Of a stretch of DNA of 16,585 nucleotides, positions 7,156 to 12,035 are shown in pieces. Under the pieces are notes generated by a model. It saw only the letters and a program-made list of their open reading frames with translations, made no database searches and was not told the DNA's origin. Origin of the DNA: Alphaproteobacteria bacterium UBA6149 (GTDB taxonomy: Bacteria; Pseudomonadota; Alphaproteobacteria; Rickettsiales; UBA998); NCBI GenBank assembly GCA_002423155.1, contig DIUV01000053.1, positions 145 through 16,729 on the forward strand, written 5' to 3'. A program made the position numbers and the translations under genes. Position 1 is the first letter of the stretch. Every line of letters begins with the position of its first letter.

Positions 7156-7345
7156 AGTTAAATTGTTTTTTATCAGGTTACGGGCAACCATCCGCTTGAT
7201 GATTGGCATTCCCGACTATGAAAACTATGTAAAACATTGTCTCGATCACCATCCTGAAAAAGAAATAATGAGCTACGAAGCATTCTTCCGCGAACGGCAG
7301 GATGCGCGCTTTGGTGGAAAAGGTGATATACGAAGATGTTGTTGA
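7148..7345 (+). CDS. ybdD: YbdD/YjiX family small protein (CstA partner)
   Basis: The 65-residue protein shows the family signature MIGIPDYENYVKHCLDHHPEKEIMSYEAFFRERQDARFGGKG and ends in a cysteine pair (RRCC). In E. coli the homologues YbdD and YjiX are needed for transport by CstA and BtsT. It starts with GTG at 7148 inside cstA (8-base overlap) behind a strong GGAGGT (7137-7142), so translation is coupled to cstA. Its TGA stop at 7343-7345 touches the stop of the convergent brnA gene with no base between them and no visible terminator. Confidence 0.95.
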   Translation: MHKVKLFFIRLRATIRLMIGIPDYENYVKHCLDHHPEKEIMSYEAFFRERQDARFGGKGDIRRCC

Positions 7346-7660
7346 TTACAATTTACCCTGTAATATTGCTTCTCTAAGTATGTTCTCAACACGCAAATTA
7401 TAGCCACGACCCGAGGATTTTATTGTTTCCCATAAATCATGTGAAAGACGTAATGTTCCATTCTTCTTTGGATTCATAACTTTAGGTCTGCCAGCTTTTC
7501 TTAAAGTACAAACAATATTTTCTCCCACAAGTTCCGCCAAACCATCTAACCCACGCTTTGCCGTACGAAACTCAACATCACTCCATTCAGGAGTTTCATC
7601 ATCGGGAATACCTTCTTTGTCAATATTCTTCATTATAAGTTTTTTATCTTTCTCGTTCAT
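7346..7660 (-). CDS. brnA: BrnA-like antitoxin
   Basis: The 104-residue protein has the usual BrnA layout. An acidic segment (IPDDETPEWSDVEF, 18-31) is followed by AGRPKVMNPKK (56-66) and a C-terminal ribbon-helix-helix domain (TLRLSHDLWETIKSSGRGYNLRVENILREAI, 69-99). In the family it binds BrnT and represses its own operon. It overlaps the upstream brnT by 17 bases. The start at 7660 has an AAGGAA about 8 to 13 bases upstream inside brnT. A later in-frame ATG (residue 10) is possible. The stop abuts the ybdD stop on the other strand. Confidence 0.88.
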   Translation of the reverse strand: MNEKDKKLIMKNIDKEGIPDDETPEWSDVEFRTAKRGLDGLAELVGENIVCTLRKAGRPKVMNPKKNGTLRLSHDLWETIKSSGRGYNLRVENILREAILQGKL

Positions 7661-7913
7661 ATTTTTTCATTTCCTTCAAATTAGCTTTGCGAAAATTTAT
7701 TACTCTAAAAACATCATTTCTAATAGTAAATGCTGAAGTACAGAGCCTTCCGAGCAAAAATGCGTAAACTCTTATTCTCTTTTCACCATATTCCTTACGA
7801 TTATCCTCATGAAAAACAGCAGACTCCATATCCAGAAGAGAAAAAGCACTAAGAGGAAAACCGTGTTTTTCGATATTGATTAAATTTTTTGTTTCATCAA
7901 ATTCTATTTTCAT
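7644..7913 (-). CDS. brnT: BrnT-like ribonuclease toxin
   Basis: The 89-residue protein matches BrnT, a RelE-fold ribonuclease toxin. It begins MKIEFDETKNLINIEKHGF with the conserved N..KHG (residues 13-18). HEDNRKEYGEKRIRVY (35-50) and the FRVINFRKANLKEMKKYE end (69-86) follow, as in the family. I chose the ATG at 7911-7913 because it places KHG at the normal distance from the start. An upstream ATG at 7949 would add 12 hydrophobic/cysteine residues unlike the family. Expression would start from the short region shared with the divergent antitoxin gene at 8024, where a direct repeat (7929-7954) is a candidate BrnA operator. Confidence 0.88.
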   Translation of the reverse strand: MKIEFDETKNLINIEKHGFPLSAFSLLDMESAVFHEDNRKEYGEKRIRVYAFLLGRLCTSAFTIRNDVFRVINFRKANLKEMKKYERER

Positions 7914-7928
7914 GCTATTTATGCTACA

Positions 7929-7954
7929 GCAAATATTAAAAATATGCAAATATT
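7929..7954 (-). promoter_or_regulatory. Direct repeat, candidate BrnA operator
   Basis: GCAAATATT occurs twice in the same orientation, at 7929-7937 and 7946-7954, 17 bases apart start to start, just upstream of brnT. Ribbon-helix-helix repressors such as BrnA often bind short repeated half-sites near their own promoter. The repeat is seen; the binding is inferred. The region is AT-rich, so chance repetition is possible. Confidence 0.35.
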
Positions 7955-7969
7955 TTAATTTATTTTCTG

Positions 7970-7990
7970 TTATATTGTGCTACAATGTAA
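7970..7990 (+). promoter_or_regulatory. Palindromic operator over extended -10 promoter
   Basis: TTATATTGT and ACAATGTAA flank GCT and form a 21-bp palindrome with one mismatch. It contains TGCTACAAT (7978-7986), an extended -10 element for the plus-strand antitoxin-toxin pair starting at 8024. Only a poor -35 is visible (around 7958). A repressor bound here would block the promoter, so this is a likely autoregulation site. Confidence 0.5.
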
Positions 7991-8023
7991 CAAGTAATAT
8001 ACGGTTGGTTGGAGTTTTTTATT

Positions 8024-8215
8024 ATGAGCGAAGCATTTAAAATAGAAGATGCCAATCTTGTACAGGAATCCAATATTGAAAAAGAAAAAACAATTCTTTT
8101 TCAACGTTGGAATGACTACCAACAAGATGGTAAGTCTGTTTCTCATGAAGAAGTTTCCGTGTGGCTTAAAAGCTGGGGTACTGAGGCGGAGTTGCCGTGT
8201 CCGACTATAAGCTGA
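8024..8215 (+). CDS. Small antitoxin paired with RelE/ParE toxin
   Basis: The 63-residue acidic protein ends with a pattern I associate with a family of small antitoxins: QRWNDYQQDGKSVSHEEVSVWLKSWGTEAELPCP ('W..Y...G..V.HEEV..WL.SWGTE.ELPCP'). No clear DNA-binding domain can be identified by eye in its N-terminal half. The ATG at 8024 is preferred because GGAG (8011-8014) stands 9 bases ahead. A TTG at 8009 in frame would overlap that site. The reading frame overlaps the toxin gene by 19 bases. It should neutralise the toxin encoded next. Confidence 0.82.
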   Translation: MSEAFKIEDANLVQESNIEKEKTILFQRWNDYQQDGKSVSHEEVSVWLKSWGTEAELPCPTIS

Positions 8216-8481
8216 TTTGGCAGCCATGCGCATTAGCTGATTTAAATCGTTTACGTAGTTTTATAAAACCACATAACATTATCGCTGCTTCTCGTGCTTC
8301 TGCAACAATTCTTCGTGCAACGGAGAGAATTTTGCAATATCCTCAAATCGGACAGTTAATTTTTGCAGAATTTTATGAATTATTTATTCCATTTGGTCGT
8401 AGAGGTTATATATTGCGTTACCGTTTGCAAGGTGATGTAATAATAATCCTGCGCATTTGGCATTCGTTAGAAAAACGCTAG
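8197..8481 (+). CDS. RelE/ParE-family toxin
   Basis: The 94-residue protein is a compact RelE/ParE-fold toxin. It has YKLIWQPCALADLNRLRSFI at the start (strand then helix), a helix with ASRASATILRATERILQYPQIGQ, and the typical end ELFIPFGRRGYILRYRL...DVIIILRIWHSLEKR. ParE relatives poison gyrase and RelE relatives cut mRNA; the target cannot be decided from sequence. GTG at 8197 is the start, with GGAG (8188-8191) 5 bases ahead, inside the antitoxin gene. The stop is 8 bases before dapA, and the dapA Shine-Dalgarno AGGA overlaps this stop codon, so transcription may run through into dapA. Confidence 0.88.
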   Translation: MSDYKLIWQPCALADLNRLRSFIKPHNIIAASRASATILRATERILQYPQIGQLIFAEFYELFIPFGRRGYILRYRLQGDVIIILRIWHSLEKR

Positions 8482-8489
8482 GATTATAC

Positions 8490-9362
8490 ATGCTAAAAGG
8501 ACTATACACCGCACTTATCACCCCGTTTAAAAACGGAAAAATTGATGAAGCTGCTTTTGAAAGTTTTGTAAATTGGCAAATAGAGCAGGGTGTGCATGGG
8601 CTGGTTCCCTGTGGCACCACGGGCGAAAGCCCCACTCTTTCAGCGGATGAGCATAAACAAGTAGTGGAATTATGTGTAAAAACTGCTGCTGGCAGAGTGG
8701 CGGTGATGGCGGGCACCGGCTCTAATTCCACCGCGGAGGCGATTTATTTTACTCAGCACGCGCAAAAAGCTGGTTCGGATTCAGCATTAGTGATTGCTCC
8801 TTATTATAACAAACCCACGCAAGAAGGCTTGTTTTTACATTTCAAAGCCATTCATGATGCGACGGATATTCCCATTATCGTCTATAATGTTCCTGCCCGT
8901 TCAGTGGTAAATATTACTGATGAAACTTTTAAAAGATTAGCTGATTTGCCTCGTATAGCAGGCATAAAAGATGCTACGGGTGACTTGGCTCGCCCCAGTA
9001 ATTTGCGCTATTTAGTTGGCGACAGACTAAAATTATTTTCTGGTGAGGATATGACCGCCGTCGGTTTCAACGCTCAAGGTGGGCAGGGTTGCATCTCCGT
9101 AGCCTCTAACATCACCCCACAATTATGCGCAGAAATTCAAAATAAAAGTTTGAGTGGTGATTATGCAGGAGCACTACAAACCCATGAAAAATTAGTCGGC
9201 TTAATCCAAGCATTATTTGCAGAAACCAACCCTATCCCTGTAAAATACGCCGCGCATTTATTGGGCAAATGCACGCAAGACTTGCGGCTCCCTTTAAGTT
9301 TAGCAAGTGAATCCGTGCAGCTACGAATAAAAGCAGAAATGCAAAAACTCGGGCTAATTTAA
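8490..9362 (+). CDS. dapA: 4-hydroxy-tetrahydrodipicolinate synthase DapA
   Basis: DapA condenses pyruvate with aspartate semialdehyde, the first committed step to diaminopimelate and lysine. The 290-residue length is usual (about 292). Catalytic residues are visible: Thr43 and Thr44 in CGTTGES, Tyr132 in VYNVPAR with Arg137, and the Schiff-base Lys160 in AGIKDATGDL. The start at 8490 gives the family N-terminus MLKGLYTALITPF, and AGGA at 8480-8483 lies 6 bases ahead, overlapping the toxin stop. An in-frame ATG at 8457 inside the toxin gene would add unrelated residues. The stop overlaps the smpB start as TAATG. This places an essential cell-wall gene directly behind a toxin-antitoxin pair. 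Confidence 0.98.
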   Translation: MLKGLYTALITPFKNGKIDEAAFESFVNWQIEQGVHGLVPCGTTGESPTLSADEHKQVVELCVKTAAGRVAVMAGTGSNSTAEAIYFTQHAQKAGSDSALVIAPYYNKPTQEGLFLHFKAIHDATDIPIIVYNVPARSVVNITDETFKRLADLPRIAGIKDATGDLARPSNLRYLVGDRLKLFSGEDMTAVGFNAQGGQGCISVASNITPQLCAEIQNKSLSGDYAGALQTHEKLVGLIQALFAETNPIPVKYAAHLLGKCTQDLRLPLSLASESVQLRIKAEMQKLGLI

Positions 9363-9841
9363 TGTCACCCAAAAAACCCTTCAAAAAACCACCCGTAGTC
9401 GAAAACCGCCGCGCTCGCTTTGAATATTACATCGAAGATGAGGTTGAGGCAGGCATTGTGCTGGTGGGAACTGAGGTTAAATCTCTGCGTGAAGGTAAAT
9501 CCAACATTCAAGACGCCCATGCTGGCGAAAAAGATGGTGATATTTACCTGTTTAATATGCATATTTCCGAATATAAAGGCGGAAATCGCTTTAACCATGA
9601 ACCAACTCGCCCAAGAAAATTATTATTACATAAAAAAGAAATCAAAAAATTCATTGGTCAAACCAAAGTAAAAGGCATGACTATTGTGCCGTTATCATTA
9701 TATTTCAATGATAACGGCATGGTAAAAGTGAAGATAGGCTTGGCGAAGGGTAAAAAACTCCACGATAAACGCGCGACTGAAAAAGAGCGCGATTGGGGCA
9801 GAGAAAAAGCGAGCATTATGAAAAATGCGCGACATGATTAA
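9362..9841 (+). CDS. smpB: SsrA-binding protein SmpB
   Basis: SmpB binds tmRNA and brings it to stalled ribosomes for trans-translation. The 159-residue protein shows NRRARFEYYIEDEVEAGIVLVGTEVKSLREGKSNIQDAHA (16-55), the beta-barrel motif KLLLHKKEIKKFIGQTKVKGMTIVPLSLYF, and the basic tail KGKKLHDKRATEKERDWGREKA, which enters the decoding centre. The start overlaps the dapA stop (TAATG), and the pair would be translated together. The tmRNA gene itself is not in the window. Confidence 0.98.
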   Translation: MSPKKPFKKPPVVENRRARFEYYIEDEVEAGIVLVGTEVKSLREGKSNIQDAHAGEKDGDIYLFNMHISEYKGGNRFNHEPTRPRKLLLHKKEIKKFIGQTKVKGMTIVPLSLYFNDNGMVKVKIGLAKGKKLHDKRATEKERDWGREKASIMKNARHD

Positions 9842-9848
9842 TAACTGC

Positions 9849-9877
9849 TTGTATTGCAGCAATCTATTCTATATAAA
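9849..9877 (+). promoter_or_regulatory. Candidate promoter for rpmI-rplT
   Basis: TTGTAT (9849-9854) and TATAAA (9872-9877) are 17 bases apart and lie 90 bases before rpmI. The leader that follows holds a small hairpin (TTCAC/GTGAA, 9886-9900) and further GC-rich complementarity around 9912-9930. In many bacteria L20 represses its own operon by binding such a leader, but I cannot identify that fold here. infC, often first in this operon, is absent, so rpmI needs its own promoter. Confidence 0.45.
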
Positions 9878-9967
9878 TACACCCCTTCACTTAAGGTGAA
9901 TTCATAATGATCGGGCGGAGGCATTGCCTTGATTATTGATTTTAAAGACTAATTTTAGGAGACGAAA

Positions 9968-10165
9968 ATGCCAAAAATGAAAACAAAGTCAGGCGTAAAA
10001 AAACGCTTTTCTCTGACTGCTAACGGTAAAGTTAAATGTGGACAAGCAGGAAAACGTCACGGAATGGTAAAACGTACCCGTGAATTTATCCGTAGCGCTC
10101 GTGGTACAACTACTTTATGCGAGCCAGATGCACGCATAATTCGTAAGTTCATGCCGTACGGTTGA
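9968..10165 (+). CDS. rpmI: 50S ribosomal protein L35
   Basis: The 65-residue basic protein has the full L35 pattern: MPKMKTKSGVKKRFSLTANGKVK at the start, then GKRHGMV, and the end RIIRKFMPYG. It is part of the large ribosomal subunit. AGGAG (9957-9961) precedes the ATG by 6 bases. rplT follows after 43 bases on the same strand. infC is not upstream; smpB is found there instead. Confidence 0.98.
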   Translation: MPKMKTKSGVKKRFSLTANGKVKCGQAGKRHGMVKRTREFIRSARGTTTLCEPDARIIRKFMPYG

Positions 10166-10208
10166 TTCCAGCAAACCCATATATAATTAATTACCTAGGA
10201 GAAAAAGA

Positions 10209-10574
10209 ATGGCTCGTGTAAAACGCGGCGTAACTAACCATAAACGCCATAAAAAAATATTAGACCAAACCAAAGGCTTCCGCGGCCGCGCTAAAAGTTG
10301 TATTCGTATCGCGCAGAACCGCTTGGAGCATGGCTTGCAGTATGCATACCGCGATCGTAAAGCGCGCAAAGGTCAGTTCCGTAAATTGTGGATTCAACGT
10401 ATCAACGCCGCTGTGCGTGAACATGATATGGTTTACTCACAATTCATCAATGGCTTACTAAAAGCTGGCATTGAGATGGATCGCAAGGTATTGGCAGATA
10501 TTGCTGTACGTGATCCAGCGGCAATTGGTGAATTGGTGAAACAAGCAAAAGCAGCTTTGCAAAAAGCTAGCTAG
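10209..10574 (+). CDS. rplT: 50S ribosomal protein L20
   Basis: The 121-residue basic protein matches L20 throughout: MARVKRGVTNHKRHKKILDQTKGFRGRAKSC, then YAYRDRKARKGQFRKLWIQRINAA, and FINGLLKAGIEMDRKVLADIA. L20 binds 23S rRNA early in large-subunit assembly and often represses its own operon. AGGAG (10198-10202) lies 6 bases before the ATG. A perfect 11-bp hairpin follows 26 bases after the stop. Confidence 0.98.
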   Translation: MARVKRGVTNHKRHKKILDQTKGFRGRAKSCIRIAQNRLEHGLQYAYRDRKARKGQFRKLWIQRINAAVREHDMVYSQFINGLLKAGIEMDRKVLADIAVRDPAAIGELVKQAKAALQKAS

Positions 10575-10600
10575 TTTCTATCTAGTATAAATATCTCTGT

Positions 10601-10628
10601 AATCATCCCGATGAAAGTCGGGATGATT
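10601..10628 (+). terminator. Hairpin after rplT, possible terminator
   Basis: AATCATCCCGA (10601-10611) and TCGGGATGATT (10618-10628) form a perfect 11-bp stem with the 6-base loop TGAAAG. The position just after rplT suits a terminator, but no uninterrupted T-run follows (GTTGATTATATG). It may be a weak terminator, an mRNA-stabilising stem or a small palindromic repeat. Confidence 0.5.
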
Positions 10629-10730
10629 GTTGATTATATGCTATTTGGTATGGCTTATAGCTTGTATGATAGTGCTATTAACAAAAGAATTTTATATTTA
10701 ATATAGCAAATAGTTAATCATCCAAACTAT

Positions 10731-10826
10731 CCTTTGTCATACCGCCGTAGGGCGGTATCCACGCCAAACCATTGGCTGGGGGCGGCGGATAAGCATGGAT
10801 GCCGCCCTGCGGCGGCATGACAAGGG
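10731..10826. repeat. Compound palindrome (hairpins inside a larger inverted repeat)
   Basis: The left part (10731-10761) and right part (10796-10826) are nearly perfect inverted copies of about 30 bases. Each is itself a hairpin: ACCGCC/GGCGGT on the left and GCCGCC/GGCGGC on the right. Outer GTCAT/ATGAC and inner ATCCA/TGGAT stems also pair. The centre can form a third small stem (GCCAA/TTGGC, 10763-10776). The whole can fold as a cloverleaf-like cruciform. It is far more GC-rich than its surroundings, lies in the 366-base gap between rplT and pheS, and resembles dispersed intergenic palindromic repeats of proteobacteria. No tRNA features are present. Confidence 0.75.
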
Positions 10827-10860
10827 ATTGTTTACGCTATTATAAATGAATTATTTGTTG

Positions 10861-10889
10861 TTAACTGTGCTGTTGTTATAGAGTATAAA
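10861..10889 (+). promoter_or_regulatory. Candidate promoter for pheS-pheT
   Basis: TTAACT (10861-10866) and TATAAA (10884-10889) are 17 bases apart, 51 bases before the pheS ATG. An overlapping alternative is TTGTTG (10855-10860) with TATAGA (10877-10882). The position right after the compound palindrome makes a separate promoter plausible, since the palindrome and the hairpin at 10601 separate pheST from rplT. No phenylalanine-rich leader peptide is visible. Confidence 0.42.
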
Positions 10890-10940
10890 AACTGTCAAAA
10901 AACATTCAACTCATAACTCACGAGAATGTAAGAGTTTATT

Positions 10941-12035
10941 ATGCATTTACCTGATAAATTAGCTAATATAAACGATGCCCAATCATTAGTGGCATTAGAC
11001 AATCTCCGCGTAGAATTGCTCGGTAAAAATGGTGAACTCACCGCCGAATTAAAAAAATTAGGGGCAGCCGCGCCCGAAGAGCGCAAAGCCCTGGGCGCCA
11101 AATTAAATGAAATAAAAACCAGCCTAGAATCCGCCATTGAAGCGCGCAAAGAAGTTCTTATTTTACAAGAAGAAGCTGCAAAGCTGGAAAATGAAAAGAT
11201 TGATGTAACTCTACCAGTTTACCCAACTAAAACGGGTACCTTGCATCCCACTACGCAAGTATTAGACGAAATCGCCACTATTTTTGCCGCGCAAGGTTTT
11301 TCCGTGCGCCACGGGCCTTTGGTGGAAGATGACGAACATAATTTTACCGCGCTGAATTTTCCTCCATCGCATCCCGCACGCTTAATGCATGATACTTTTT
11401 TCGTGCGTGAGGAAAATAAAGAGGAGGGTGAGGAAAAATATGTATTGCGCACACATACATCGCCAGTGCAAATTCGGGTGATGCGCTCAGAACAGCCGCC
11501 AATTCGCATTATTGCCCCCGGTAGCACTTTCCGCTGCGATTCTGACCAAACCCATACCCCGATGTTTAACCAGATTGAAGGTTTGGTGATTGATAGAAAC
11601 ATTAATATGGGGCATTTGAAACATTGCGTGAGTGATTTTTTATGCAAATTTTTCGGCATAGATAATCTCCCGGTACGCTTCCGCCCGAGCTTTTTCCCAT
11701 TTACGGAGCCATCTGCCGAGGTGGATATTGGCTGTGAACGCGGCAAAGATGGGCTGAAAATTGGCGCTGGCAAAGGCTGGCTGGAAATAATGGGCTGCGG
11801 CATGGTGCATCCTAATGTTTTGCGTAATTGCGGTTTAGACCCTGAAGAATGGCAAGGTTTTGCCTTTGGAATGGGCGTGGAACGCTTGGCGATGCTGAAA
11901 TATAACATCCCAGATTTACGCACTTTTTTCGAGTCCGACGTGCGCTGGTTGGAACATTATGGCTTTTCCGCCTTAAATATTCCCGGAGCATTCGGTCAAC
12001 AGCTTGCCTTTGGGCAAATGGGAGCTAGTTTATGA
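10941..12035 (+). CDS. pheS: Phenylalanine-tRNA ligase alpha subunit
   Basis: PheS carries the catalytic class II domain of the heterotetrameric phenylalanyl-tRNA synthetase. The 364-residue protein has an N-terminal coiled-coil that contacts tRNA (about 1-90), then HPTTQVLDEI and GFSVRHGPLVEDDEHNFTALN (motif 1 region), STFRCDSDQTHTPMFNQIEGL (motif 2, about 195-214), and FAFGMGVERLAMLKYNIPDLR (motif 3, about 307-327). The start at 10941 has a modest AAGAG upstream. The stop overlaps the pheT start as ATGA, so the subunits are made in coupled fashion. The ~20-residue tail after WLEHYGFSAL resembles other alphaproteobacterial PheS. Confidence 0.97.
   Translation: MHLPDKLANINDAQSLVALDNLRVELLGKNGELTAELKKLGAAAPEERKALGAKLNEIKTSLESAIEARKEVLILQEEAAKLENEKIDVTLPVYPTKTGTLHPTTQVLDEIATIFAAQGFSVRHGPLVEDDEHNFTALNFPPSHPARLMHDTFFVREENKEEGEEKYVLRTHTSPVQIRVMRSEQPPIRIIAPGSTFRCDSDQTHTPMFNQIEGLVIDRNINMGHLKHCVSDFLCKFFGIDNLPVRFRPSFFPFTEPSAEVDIGCERGKDGLKIGAGKGWLEIMGCGMVHPNVLRNCGLDPEEWQGFAFGMGVERLAMLKYNIPDLRTFFESDVRWLEHYGFSALNIPGAFGQQLAFGQMGASL

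Noticed and set aside
7970..8233. Minus-strand open frame of 87 residues opposite the small antitoxin
   Set aside because: It covers the palindromic promoter region and the antitoxin gene in antisense, has no ribosome site, and shows no familiar sequence.
10731..10826. Possible tRNA because of the cloverleaf fold
   Set aside because: There is no T-loop consensus, no anticodon arm of proper size and no acceptor stem of 7 bp with a discriminator; the stems are better explained as repeated palindromes.
11219..11923. Long minus-strand open frame (234 residues) opposite pheS
   Set aside because: It lies wholly inside pheS on the other strand, is rich in Ser/Pro/Arg typical of antisense frames, and lacks any recognisable domain.
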